This document shows positions 53,208 to 62,046 of a stretch of 64,000 nucleotides of DNA, piece after piece. Position numbers and translations under genes: made by a program. The notes beneath the pieces were generated by a model. It ran no database searches and was not told the DNA's origin. It was given only the letters and a program-made list of their open reading frames with translations. This stretch comes from Dyadobacter sp. CY343 (GTDB lineage Bacteria; Bacteroidota; Bacteroidia; Cytophagales; Spirosomataceae): assembly GCF_021390335.1 (NCBI RefSeq), contig NZ_JAJUXK010000001.1, forward strand, positions 1,240,001 to 1,304,000, given 5' to 3'. Each line of letters begins with the position of its first letter. The stretch's first letter is position 1.

Positions 53208-53215
53208 CAAATATA
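53208..53215 (-). promoter_or_regulatory. -7 element of the metal-efflux operon, near-leaderless
   Basis: Reading leftward, TATATTTG ends six bases before the ATG at 53201, so the transcript would have almost no 5' leader. No -33 at ideal spacing is evident, which may mean dependence on an activator. A metal-sensing regulator is not encoded nearby. Confidence 0.5.
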
Positions 53216-53274
53216 GTGTGAGAACTCATGCAACAGGGAGTCAAAACCTCTGCGAACTTGGATTAATGCGGCTG

Positions 53275-54087
53275 TCAGCTGATTATTTGCACCGCGTCGC
53301 CAACCCGTATTTGGCCGGTGTTGTGCGAAATGAGGTTTTGGCCGAAAAAGATATGTCTGTCTTGCCGGCGGTATTTGGAAAGTGTCCGGAGCGGCTCCAA
53401 TCCTTTTCTCCCCGTTTCCTGGTCAATCGTAACAACAACGCAGCGTTCGCAGGGCGAGATCAGATCAAATCCGATGCCCGAAATTTGAATAGATTTCCAT
53501 TGATCTTCTTCAAAGGTAGCGGCTCCGGCTATTACAAAATTAGGCCGGAAGCGGTTCATTGAAACAGGTTCCGGGAGGCGGCTATTCAGGTCGTCGAGTG
53601 AAGTTTCGGAAGTTAACAAAAAGGGAAAATCATCCGCGAAACTGACCAGTGTGCGGGCGTTTCCTGCAATTTCGGGCGATTTTCTTTCTGCATTTCCGGC
53701 TAGCTCTACAATGCGGACCTGCTTTTGGAGCTGGCCGCTCAACCAGGAATCGGCGGCTTTTGAAACCGTCCGCGCCGATACCATATCTTTCCAAATCCTG
53801 ACCGTAAGTTCCGCTGACGAGTCTGGCGAAAAAGGCACGGTTACCGCATTCGTCTCATAAATCCGGTGCGACAGAACCAGATTATCTTCTCCGATCGCAA
53901 CATCGATGAGCGCCATTTCCGGGTATGTTCTTTGCGTAATAAATTTGCCGTTTTCGTCCACGATCAGCCAGCGGCGATCATATTGCAACCCCCGTTCTTG
54001 TACCTGTGCCGATTCCAGCCTGACGCCACCTAGTGACTTGACAGGGTAGACCCAAATTTCAGATAAAACCGGCCGCTCTTCTATCAT
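53275..54087 (-). CDS. MOSC-domain protein
   Basis: 270 residues. The N-terminal MOSC-N beta-barrel (VLSEIWVYPVKSLGGVRLES then QYDRRWLIVDENGKFITQRT) precedes the MOSC domain with the molybdenum-cofactor/PLP-binding cysteine in SPCERCVVVTID. Members transfer sulfur to molybdenum cofactor or act in mARC-like N-oxide reduction. Its start overlaps the stop of the FAD enzyme upstream (ATGA, 54084-54087), indicating translational coupling. Confidence 0.9.
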   Translation of the reverse strand: MIEERPVLSEIWVYPVKSLGGVRLESAQVQERGLQYDRRWLIVDENGKFITQRTYPEMALIDVAIGEDNLVLSHRIYETNAVTVPFSPDSSAELTVRIWKDMVSARTVSKAADSWLSGQLQKQVRIVELAGNAERKSPEIAGNARTLVSFADDFPFLLTSETSLDDLNSRLPEPVSMNRFRPNFVIAGAATFEEDQWKSIQISGIGFDLISPCERCVVVTIDQETGRKGLEPLRTLSKYRRQDRHIFFGQNLISHNTGQIRVGDAVQIIS

Positions 54088-55808
54088 GAAACGTCCTCTT
54101 CAATTTTTTCAATAATAAACTGTGAAGCCTGCTCGCAAAAATCAAGCCCCGAATAATCCGGATTGTAGCCGCCAATGTAAGGAACCGCCATGATAAAAAC
54201 GCGCTCGTTTGCAACACCATATTCATTCACGATCTGAAAACAATCGTTGATCGCCACGCCGGGTACTTTCAGAAAATATTTGCCGTGTGCATTGGTTGAC
54301 ACATTTTCGTTTCCTTCGTCCATCAACTTTTTACCTTCTTCACCAGACTTAAAGCGCAGGTAAGCCGGACTGACAGATTTTTTCATCATCAAACCTTTGA
54401 AAGGAAAGTCTTCAAAAGAAAAGTGGCGCTGGCCGGACGCGTCGATGTAGGTTTGGTAAGAGATATTGTGCTTTTTGCCCTCGTCGTTGGTGTATCGGTA
54501 AATAATGCCACCTTCCTTTTTCGGGTCGACCGTACTATCGTTTCCAACGGCCACAACTTCCAGTCTGCCTGCGTCGTGCAATGCAAAAAGTTCGTCGCAA
54601 GAGCTCTGCGGCACGAATGCGATCACAGTGGCGATCAGCGGCATCAGTAGTTTTGAAAGCCGCAGCATATCCTCTGCGGAAAGGTATTTGGCCGGGTAAT
54701 TAATGGAAAAGCTCAGCTCTGCTATTATTTCTTTCCAGTAAACCGACTTGCGCTGTTCGATCGACTTTTGGGCTTCCACATATTCTTCTTTGAAAAGCTG
54801 AAAAGGCGGCTTGCCCTCGCGCATATCCATAACAGTCTGCACGAATTCTTCGATTTCCATATCCTTGATCCGGCGGTATAGTTTCGGGTCCCTGGTCTTG
54901 AATGCTTCTTTGAAGTTCTTTTCAAAAACATAATCCAGCGAAAGGAAACCGCCATTTTGCTTCATATTTTCGGCCACTTCCTTATCACTCATCAGCGACG
55001 CGCTTGTAATCCGCGGTTCGTCCAGGTGAAAACGGATCGCCGGAAGCAAACCGCTTCTTGAATGCAAAACGATCCTGAATTTGGGGCTGTCTTCATTTGG
55101 TATAAACTGCAACTTATCATCATCATTCCACTCAAAACGCCCATTCTGACGCGCAAGTGTCCGAATCGCATCGATGGCTGTGAGTGACGAACCCTTGATC
55201 GCCACGGGGTGATTGACCGCCAGCCGCAATTTGGAAGGCGGGTAGGGGGAGGCAAAATAGCCGGGCACTTCGCCTTCATATTTGTCGGGCCACTTGTGTC
55301 CGGTGCAAATAATCACTTTATCAAATTCCTCCACTTTTCCGCTCGCCACCGTTACCTGCACCAATCCGCTTTCGGGCTGATCCATTAAGTCGGTCACATC
55401 CGAATTGTAATGAACGCGAGTCACGATCCCGTTTTTCTCGCCCTCTTCTCTCAGCAATGCGAATTGCGCCGCCAGGTATTCGCCGAAAAGCAGTCTCGGA
55501 AAAACCTTGTACTGGGTATATTTATCGGGATCGATATTGAATTCTTTCCGCTTGTTTTCCGACAGTGTTTTGATCCATTGAATAATGGAGCTGGCCATTT
55601 TCGGGATCTCGTTGTGCGACACATTTGTGATGTGCTCGGTGTTTGCGCCCGCTTTACTATAAGGCATCCCGGCACCGAGCATATTGCCCTTTTCAAATAT
55701 CTCAATGTCAAATTTAGCAGAGGAGCGGACAAGCCGCTTGTACACGAAAAGAGCACTTGGCCCACCTCCGATAATTGCAATGCGCCTTCGCGCGGGAATA
55801 CTGCCCAT
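54084..55808 (-). CDS. FAD/NAD(P)-binding oxidoreductase
   Basis: 574 residues. N-terminal dinucleotide fold with IAIIGGGPSALFVYKRLV, the acidic end of the second strand (IEIFEKGN), and the flavin-oxidoreductase-type motif DKVIICTGHKW. This is the FAD_NAD(P)-binding group often annotated as hydroxyacylglutathione or MccA-like oxidoreductases; the substrate is unknown. It is first gene of a two-gene unit with the MOSC protein (4-base overlap), suggesting a shared redox or sulfur-metabolism role. Confidence 0.85.
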   Translation of the reverse strand: MGSIPARRRIAIIGGGPSALFVYKRLVRSSAKFDIEIFEKGNMLGAGMPYSKAGANTEHITNVSHNEIPKMASSIIQWIKTLSENKRKEFNIDPDKYTQYKVFPRLLFGEYLAAQFALLREEGEKNGIVTRVHYNSDVTDLMDQPESGLVQVTVASGKVEEFDKVIICTGHKWPDKYEGEVPGYFASPYPPSKLRLAVNHPVAIKGSSLTAIDAIRTLARQNGRFEWNDDDKLQFIPNEDSPKFRIVLHSRSGLLPAIRFHLDEPRITSASLMSDKEVAENMKQNGGFLSLDYVFEKNFKEAFKTRDPKLYRRIKDMEIEEFVQTVMDMREGKPPFQLFKEEYVEAQKSIEQRKSVYWKEIIAELSFSINYPAKYLSAEDMLRLSKLLMPLIATVIAFVPQSSCDELFALHDAGRLEVVAVGNDSTVDPKKEGGIIYRYTNDEGKKHNISYQTYIDASGQRHFSFEDFPFKGLMMKKSVSPAYLRFKSGEEGKKLMDEGNENVSTNAHGKYFLKVPGVAINDCFQIVNEYGVANERVFIMAVPYIGGYNPDYSGLDFCEQASQFIIEKIEEDVS

Positions 55809-55913
55809 AAATATGTTTACGTCACTGATAGTTGGATAGTGTGATAAATATAAAAACCACGCCAGACAGTTGTTGACCCCAAAACAAAAATTATACTTTT
55901 ATTAGACTATCAA

Positions 55914-55944
55914 TTTGGTAGATTAAATAGTTTTAATACATTTG
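55914..55944 (+). promoter_or_regulatory. Promoter of the TonB-dependent receptor
   Basis: TTTG (55914-55917) and TACATTTG (55937-55944) are separated by 19 bases, close to the Bacteroidota consensus. The remaining leader of about 100 bases to the ATG at 56047 shows nothing else I can support. Confidence 0.65.
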
Positions 55945-56046
55945 CCTCCGGATAGAACGCAGGAATATTCACTTCAAGCGCAAATCTAATCTACAAAATC
56001 TATATAGTTTATCGAAAACAGTATTACTACCACCAGTTTATAATTT

Positions 56047-58629
56047 ATGATGAAGCAATTCCTTACCTCGGTTTTCTCGGTCGTCGCTACGATGGTCGTC
56101 GCCACGATCTTCCCCTCCTTGTTACTGGCGCAGGACAACCCCGTTGTTAACTCTACATTTTCAGGAAAAGTACTTGATGGAAGCTCGGGCGAGCCGCTGG
56201 TTGGTGCTACTGTTTCTATCAAAGGAACTACCAACGGATCTACGACCGATGCTGCCGGTAACTTTTCATTGATTACCGGTCAGAGGCTGCCTTTTACACT
56301 GATTGTTACCTATGTCGGGTATATTAAAAAAGAAGTGAATGTGACCGCGACCAATGTGGAAATCACGCTGGACGCGAATACAAACCAGCTGGAAGATGTA
56401 ATCATTTCTTCCCGCCGCCGCCAGGAATCGGCACAGGAAGTACCTATTCCGATTTCCATTATCCGTGGGTCAGCAGCCGAAGATGCGGGCGCGTTTAACG
56501 TGAACCGTCTGAAAGAACTCGTCCCGACCGTGCAGCTTTATGTATCCAATGCACGGAATACAACGCTGAATATTCGTGGTTTGGGATCGACTTATGGTTT
56601 GACAAACGATGGTATTGACCCGGGTGTTGGGTTTTATGTAGATGGTGTTTACTACGCCCGCCCTGCTGCCACTGCTTTGGATTTTATTGATATAGAAAGA
56701 ATTGAAGTGCTGCGCGGACCGCAGGGAACATTGTTTGGAAAAAACACCACAGCCGGTGCATTCAACATTACTACCCGCGGCGCTAGCTTTGATCCGGGTG
56801 GCAGCTTTGAGCTGAGCTACGGTAATTTCGGATATGTGCAGGCAAAGGGATCATTTACCGGCCCGATCAGCAAGAAACTGGCTGCGCGCATTTCCTTCAC
56901 AGGAACACAGCGGAACGGTTTGTTCTATAATGAACATACGCAGCTGCCAATCAACGATATTAACAACATTGGTGTACGCGGCCAATTCCTTTATACGCCG
57001 AACAGCAAAGTGAATATTACGGTGATCGGCGACGTTTCTGACCAGAAACCAAATGGCTACGGCTGGCCGGTGGCGGGCGTGGTACCCACCAAGCGCGCGG
57101 CCTACCGCCAGTTCGATGCGATTATCGCCGACTTGAATTATAAGTTGCCTTATGCAAGCGCATTTGAAAGAAAACTGGACCTGGATACGCCTTCCAAAGC
57201 AGATAACAGGCTGGGTGGTGTTTCGGTGAATGCAGATTTCAAGATCGGAAACGGAACGCTGACTTCTACTTCTGCGTGGCGCTACTGGAAATGGGTACCA
57301 TTGAATGACCGTGATTACATTGGTCTGCCGGTATTTACGATTTCTTCGGGTAACTCGGTGCACGATCAGTGGTCCCAGGAGCTTCGTTACTCCGGAAAAA
57401 TTTCTTCTAAACTGAGCGGGGTAATTGGTGTTTTCGGACTTTGGCAGGACCTGAAATCTGATCCGGTTCAAACAGAGGAAGCAGGCTCGGCACAATGGCG
57501 TTTTGCCCAGAGCTCTACCAGCGAGCTGTGGAAAACACCAGGATTGTTTGATAACTTCGGTATCCGTACTTCCAACCGCATTAAGAGCACTTCGCTCGCC
57601 GTTTTTGGTCAGGCCGACTGGTCGATCACCGACAAACTGCATGTATTGCCGGGTGTGCGTTACAACTACGACAAAAAGGTAGTGGATTATAAAAGAGAGG
57701 TTTACGGAGGTTTGCAGACCGACGACGCTGCCTTGCTGGCACTTAAAAGAGGCGTTTATTCAGACCAGGCATTTAATACAAACTACGATCAGGGTAACTT
57801 CTCAGGACAACTTTCTGTACAGTATCGCGCTTCAAGCCGGTTCAATGCATACGCAACTTACTCGATTGGTTATAAGCCTATTGGCGTAAACGTAGGCGGC
57901 TTGCCGACAGCAAATGGTGCAGTTTTGCTAGACCTCGCGAATGTGAAGCCCGAATATGTGGACCACAAGGAATTTGGTATCAAAACCAAACCAAGTGCCA
58001 ACTCGATCCTGAACCTTACCTTCTACCGTTCCGATATCAGGGATTTCCAGACGCAGGTTCAGACCCCCGATCCGGGCGTAAACCGCGGCTACCTGGCCAA
58101 TGCAGAAAAAGTGCGCGTGCAGGGTGCTGAGCTGGATGGAAATATTCGTTTCACACACTTCAACTTCAATGCGGCCGTGGCTTACACGGACGGTGAATAT
58201 GTGAGTTTTAAAAATGCGCCGGTGCCCCTGGAAGAAGTAGGCGGCCCGCAGGCTTTCAAGGATATTTCGGGCGGTGTGCTGCCGGGTATTTCTAAATGGT
58301 CTGGTTCTGTGGGTGGCGAGGCGAATACAAAAGGTACGTTTCTGGGTTTAAAAGGAAATTACTTCCTGGGAATCGACGCATTTTACCGCTCGAAATTCTC
58401 ATCCAGCCCGTCGCCTTCGCAGTACCTGAATATAGAAGGTTACTCGCTGACAAACGGACGCGCCGGTTTCAGAGCTTCAAACGGACTTTCATTCTTCGTT
58501 TGGGCAAGAAATATATTCAACAAAGACTACTACGAATTGCTGCTCGCTGCGCCGGGAAGCTACGGACAATATGCAGGTATCGTGGGAGATCAGCGCACGT
58601 ACGGAGTGACAATGCGATATTCTTTCTGA
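56047..58629 (+). CDS. TonB-dependent receptor with CarboxypepD_reg-like domain, non-SusC type
   Basis: 860 residues. Signal peptide (to about LLLAQ), CarboxypepD_reg-like domain (about 38-115, FSGKVLDGSSGEPLVGATVS), a plug without the SusC VVVGYG box but with QESAQEVPIPISIIRGSAAE and IERIEVLRGPQGTLFGKNTT, then a 22-stranded barrel ending YGVTMRYSF. It is more like FecA/FhuA-type or Caulobacter-type receptors than SusC and lacks a SusD partner. The substrate may be a siderophore, cobalamin or small oligosaccharide. Confidence 0.92.
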   Translation: MMKQFLTSVFSVVATMVVATIFPSLLLAQDNPVVNSTFSGKVLDGSSGEPLVGATVSIKGTTNGSTTDAAGNFSLITGQRLPFTLIVTYVGYIKKEVNVTATNVEITLDANTNQLEDVIISSRRRQESAQEVPIPISIIRGSAAEDAGAFNVNRLKELVPTVQLYVSNARNTTLNIRGLGSTYGLTNDGIDPGVGFYVDGVYYARPAATALDFIDIERIEVLRGPQGTLFGKNTTAGAFNITTRGASFDPGGSFELSYGNFGYVQAKGSFTGPISKKLAARISFTGTQRNGLFYNEHTQLPINDINNIGVRGQFLYTPNSKVNITVIGDVSDQKPNGYGWPVAGVVPTKRAAYRQFDAIIADLNYKLPYASAFERKLDLDTPSKADNRLGGVSVNADFKIGNGTLTSTSAWRYWKWVPLNDRDYIGLPVFTISSGNSVHDQWSQELRYSGKISSKLSGVIGVFGLWQDLKSDPVQTEEAGSAQWRFAQSSTSELWKTPGLFDNFGIRTSNRIKSTSLAVFGQADWSITDKLHVLPGVRYNYDKKVVDYKREVYGGLQTDDAALLALKRGVYSDQAFNTNYDQGNFSGQLSVQYRASSRFNAYATYSIGYKPIGVNVGGLPTANGAVLLDLANVKPEYVDHKEFGIKTKPSANSILNLTFYRSDIRDFQTQVQTPDPGVNRGYLANAEKVRVQGAELDGNIRFTHFNFNAAVAYTDGEYVSFKNAPVPLEEVGGPQAFKDISGGVLPGISKWSGSVGGEANTKGTFLGLKGNYFLGIDAFYRSKFSSSPSPSQYLNIEGYSLTNGRAGFRASNGLSFFVWARNIFNKDYYELLLAAPGSYGQYAGIVGDQRTYGVTMRYSF

Positions 58630-58648
58630 TGGTGGATTATGGGTTCAG

Positions 58649-58683
58649 AAAGGCTGCTGACTACTGGTCGGCAGCCTTTTTTT
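58649..58683 (+). terminator. Rho-independent terminator after the receptor gene
   Basis: Nine-bp arms AAAGGCTGC (58649-58657) and GCAGCCTTT (58671-58679) with a 13-base loop and a run of seven T (58677-58683). It lies 20 bases after the receptor stop and just before the end of the convergent AraC gene at 58687. Confidence 0.88.
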
Positions 58684-58686
58684 GGT

Positions 58687-59532
58687 TCAATGCGGATCAC
58701 CTGATGGTTTGCTGACGCAAAATTCTTTCCCAAGAAAATCCTGCACAAATTTCCGCGGGGTAGTAGAGAGGTAATGTTTGAAGTCCTTGATCAAATGGCT
58801 CTGATCGTGGTAGCCGAATTCGGTGACGACCGCAAGCCAATCCACGGAATGCTCCTGTTTCTGGATAAAGTCGATAACCTGTTTGAAACGGACAAAGCGC
58901 GTGAGTTCTTTTGTGGTAAAACCGAGGTACTTCTGAAAACGCATTTGGATAGTCCGAGTGGAAAGGTCGGTCTCGACGGCAATCGCTTTCGAAGGCTGAT
59001 TAAATGCATTTTCAAGATCCTGTATTCCTTCCAGCAGCGGCTGGCTGCCTGCATCTGCCTCTTTTATAAAAGCTTGCCCATATTCGATCAGCAAATTTGC
59101 CCGGCCTTGTTGTGCCGGCAGCGTTTTCAGCATTTCCCACAACTCTTTAAACCCCGAAATACCCAGCAGTGTGTCAGGATCGTGTACCGTTTCGTTTTGC
59201 ATCCTGTCCACTGGAACCTGGAAAAGCCGGTAAAATCCATTTGGGTTGAATGCGACCACGATCATATCCGTGCCCGGTAGTACTTCATAGTTCAGCATTT
59301 TGCGCAGCGGACCGATCACGCCAACTTTTTCTATTGTTTTTTCTCCCAAATCCTGATCCCCAAACGATATACGGACTGGTAACCCGAAATTGAAAGCCAG
59401 CATTATTTCCAGGCTCGGCGACAAATGCTGCGTGATCGTTTCAAAATTCCCGGCTGTTTTGATACAATAAAAATGCTTGATCACCTCGCCGAGCGCGCCC
59501 GTTACTTCAATATGTTCTCCGATCTCTGGCAT
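58687..59532 (-). CDS. AraC-family regulator, DUF6597-like sensor
   Basis: About 281 residues from the ATG at 59532 (MPEIGEHIEV); the longer upstream frame overlaps the divergent promoter. The N-terminal part (about 1-160) is a sensor of the type found in Bacteroidota AraC regulators (CIKTAGNFETITQHLSPSLE, RKMLNYEVLPGTDMIVVAFN). The C-terminal HTH includes IAVETDLSTRTIQMRFQKYLG and VTEFGYHDQSHLIKDFKHYL. It is divergent from an NmrA-type reductase gene, which it probably controls. Confidence 0.88.
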   Translation of the reverse strand: MPEIGEHIEVTGALGEVIKHFYCIKTAGNFETITQHLSPSLEIMLAFNFGLPVRISFGDQDLGEKTIEKVGVIGPLRKMLNYEVLPGTDMIVVAFNPNGFYRLFQVPVDRMQNETVHDPDTLLGISGFKELWEMLKTLPAQQGRANLLIEYGQAFIKEADAGSQPLLEGIQDLENAFNQPSKAIAVETDLSTRTIQMRFQKYLGFTTKELTRFVRFKQVIDFIQKQEHSVDWLAVVTEFGYHDQSHLIKDFKHYLSTTPRKFVQDFLGKEFCVSKPSGDPH

Positions 59533-59566
59533 AGGTCTCTGGCGGCGGGCGTTTCGTTTTCTTACA

Positions 59567-59596
59567 ATTTTCAGCCCGTGGCCGACTCTAATTTTG
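59567..59596 (+). promoter_or_regulatory. Promoter of the NmrA-type gene
   Basis: TAATTTTG at 59589-59596 fits TAnnTTTG, with a weak TTTT -33 element about 17 bases upstream (59568-59571), in the 98-base divergent region shared with the AraC gene. It lies 34 bases before the ATG at 59631. Confidence 0.5.
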
Positions 59597-59630
59597 GTAA
59601 AAAATAAATCAAACCAAAACACTTACTAAA

Positions 59631-60506
59631 ATGGAAAACGCACAATCATCCCGCATATTGATCACTGGAGCCACTGGAAATGTTGGTTCGGAAGTTGTTA
59701 AATATCTATCCGGGAAAGGAATACCGTTCCGCGCGATGGTACGCTCGCTGGATAAAGCCGCAAAACTACCAGGTGCGGAATATGTTACCGGCGATTTCAA
59801 CGACCCGAACTCACTGGAAAAGGCGCTTACCGGGATCGACAAAGCATTCCTGCTGACCAATTCGTCGGAGCTTGCGGAGGAGCAGCAGCTGCGATTCGTC
59901 GATGCTGCCGTGGAATCGGGCGTGAAGCATATTGTAAAACTGTCGCAATGGGCCGCAAATGTGAATTCGCCCGTCCGGTTTTTAAGATACCACGCGGTGG
60001 TGGAGCAGGCGATCGAAAATTCGGGAATTGCATTTACCTTTCTGCGTCCTAACTTGTTTATGCAGGGATTGTTGGGTTTTAAAGATTCAATTATCGCGCA
60101 GGGACAGTTTTTCGGTGCGATCGGAGAGGCGAAAGTGAGCCTGATCGATAGCAGGGATATTGCCGCCGCCGCAGGAGAAGCATTGATTCAGTCGGGTCAC
60201 GACAATAAAATTTATAACCTGACCGGCCCGGAAGCTTTGTCCCACGCGCAGCTCGCAGAAAAATTCTCAACCGCACTTGGCCGCCCGGTCCGGTTTGTAG
60301 ACGTACCGCCAGCTGCATTGCGCGATATGCTTTTATATGTTGGTTTCCCTGAATGGCAGGCCGACGGGCTGATCGAGGATTATGCGCATTACGCGCTCGG
60401 CGAAGCGGCTGACGTTGCGCAGGGTTTTTATGAAGCTACCGGTTTGCAACCACGAAGCTTCGATGATTTCGGCCGGGATTATGCGGGATTTTTTAGTGGT
60501 AAATAG
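59631..60506 (+). CDS. NmrA/SDR-type NAD(P)-binding reductase
   Basis: 291 residues. Atypical SDR with cofactor motif ILITGATGNVGSEVVKYL, then GIDKAFLLTNSSELAEEQQL and VKHIVKLSQWAAN. The lack of a classical YxxxK and the long C-terminal part fit QOR2/NmrA-type quinone reductases or regulators. It is divergent from an AraC gene, a pairing seen for inducible detoxification reductases. Substrate unknown. Confidence 0.88.
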   Translation: MENAQSSRILITGATGNVGSEVVKYLSGKGIPFRAMVRSLDKAAKLPGAEYVTGDFNDPNSLEKALTGIDKAFLLTNSSELAEEQQLRFVDAAVESGVKHIVKLSQWAANVNSPVRFLRYHAVVEQAIENSGIAFTFLRPNLFMQGLLGFKDSIIAQGQFFGAIGEAKVSLIDSRDIAAAAGEALIQSGHDNKIYNLTGPEALSHAQLAEKFSTALGRPVRFVDVPPAALRDMLLYVGFPEWQADGLIEDYAHYALGEAADVAQGFYEATGLQPRSFDDFGRDYAGFFSGK

Positions 60507-60518
60507 AATTTTGCATTT

Positions 60519-61865
60519 CTAAAAGTTACCGTCAAATGTCTTACCCGTTTTCAGGTCGGTCAAAGTAACACGCTCAATCGTACCTATTCCCGCGAACATC
60601 AATCCGAGACCATACACGCGGTTGAGCGCGTGGCGGTAGCTGGCCTCGTGCACCAGCTCGCCGTTAATGTACAGCTGGGCGTGCTTCTCTTTCACGCTCA
60701 GCCGGATCGTACCGCCCTCGCGGAGGTCGGCGCCGAGGAATTCGAGCCCATCGTTTCGCCCGCTTTTTTTGACTTCTGAGAATTGCAGTTTGCTCCAATG
60801 TACGCAGCCCGGCTTCATAATGTCGATCATATGCAGCGTCGACTCGCCAAAAACGGTCAGTTTCACCTGCGAGCAACGCACGCCGGCCCGGTCGTGGGAA
60901 GTCCGTACCCTTGCGACGAGATCAAAATTATCGCCGTCAATATCGGTCAGGTGGGTATTGATAAAATCAATAAAAAAAGTGCGGTTGGTATCTACGCCAG
61001 CACGCGCTACTTCTTCGGCGGTCACACTGTGTTTTCCGCCGGAAAGCAGGTTTGGGATTTCGATCGGATACACGCGGCTGGAATCGTACATCATGCGTGC
61101 TGTGGCAGTCCAGCCTGTCGATTTCAGGTAAATGGTCGCTGAATCGAGGACTTGCTGATCTTTTTTAAGCACAGCCAGGAACCGGCCCGGTACTTCATAA
61201 TAGTGCGATACAACGCTGTCGGTTTCGGTGAGTTTCATATTGCGTCCGTCCCCGAATTCAATGTGGTAGTTTTCCGCGGCACCTGTTGTTCGGATTCCTT
61301 TTAATGCAAAAAAAGCAGAATGCGGGTTTCCTCCCTCGGGGTTTCTGCAAATCATTTCAGCAGTCACATCACCTTCGCCATTCACCGCTGCATAGTATTC
61401 CGCCACGCCGATCAGGGCGATCAGAATGATCAGTCCGGCCAGGATCTTCCAGGCGTACCTCCTCGAAACGGGCAATTTTCCGGATACTACCTGTCCGCCT
61501 CCCGGAGCTGCGACAGGTTCGGTTAAAGAACTGTCAGCCTCGTGAACAACCGGCTGCTGTAACGACGGCAAAGGCTTTGCAGTCGCGAAGCTATCCCAGT
61601 CGGGATACCCGATATAGTTGGCCAGCGCGTCCCTCGTGGCCTTTTGAGGGTAGTAACGCGCGTCGGTTTTTATTTTTCCAAATATGCGTTTCAGCGTGTT
61701 CGGACTGATCTGAACGCGCGTTTTCTTATACAGTATGTGGCTCAGCCGGATAAAGTCGCTGTTCGTCCATTCGGCAATATCAGGTTTGCCATAAATCTCA
61801 CCGATCAGCTGACATCCGTAGTCCAGGTGGTCGATCTGCGTAGCCTGACCTTTTCCATTTTCCAT
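60519..61865 (-). CDS. Single-pass membrane protein with N-terminal helical domain and periplasmic PKD-like/sandwich region
   Basis: 448 residues. A cytosolic N-terminal domain (about 10-95) contains LSHILYKKTRVQISPNTLKR and may bind DNA or a partner. One transmembrane helix follows (about 140-160, ILAGLIILIALIGVAEYYAA). The external part has a PKD-like segment (about 200-250, YHIEFGDGRNM) and a C-terminal concanavalin-like sandwich (EKHAQLYINGELVHEASYRH). I do not recognise a named family. The layout suggests a signal-transducing or anchoring protein. It is divergent from a SusC gene, so a regulatory link is possible but unproven. Confidence 0.75.
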   Translation of the reverse strand: MENGKGQATQIDHLDYGCQLIGEIYGKPDIAEWTNSDFIRLSHILYKKTRVQISPNTLKRIFGKIKTDARYYPQKATRDALANYIGYPDWDSFATAKPLPSLQQPVVHEADSSLTEPVAAPGGGQVVSGKLPVSRRYAWKILAGLIILIALIGVAEYYAAVNGEGDVTAEMICRNPEGGNPHSAFFALKGIRTTGAAENYHIEFGDGRNMKLTETDSVVSHYYEVPGRFLAVLKKDQQVLDSATIYLKSTGWTATARMMYDSSRVYPIEIPNLLSGGKHSVTAEEVARAGVDTNRTFFIDFINTHLTDIDGDNFDLVARVRTSHDRAGVRCSQVKLTVFGESTLHMIDIMKPGCVHWSKLQFSEVKKSGRNDGLEFLGADLREGGTIRLSVKEKHAQLYINGELVHEASYRHALNRVYGLGLMFAGIGTIERVTLTDLKTGKTFDGNF

Positions 61866-61969
61866 TATAATTGCACTCTAATATCCTGATAGCTAAATAA
61901 TTGGGTTGTCCATAATTTTGTACAGGCAGCTGGTTAACGTCTTTCTGTATTCTTCGTATTATGCAAATT

Positions 61970-61977
61970 TATATTTG
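61970..61977 (+). promoter_or_regulatory. -7 element upstream of the second SusC gene
   Basis: TATATTTG, a match to TAnnTTTG, lies 69 bases before the ATG at 62047. The -33 region is not close to TTTG. The remaining divergent region (61866-62046) holds nothing else clear. Confidence 0.5.
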
Positions 61978-62046
61978 GTAACTCAAATTTATTCCAAAGC
62001 GAAGTCGACGTTCCGATTTTGCACTAAACCTAAATATCTGAAAAAT

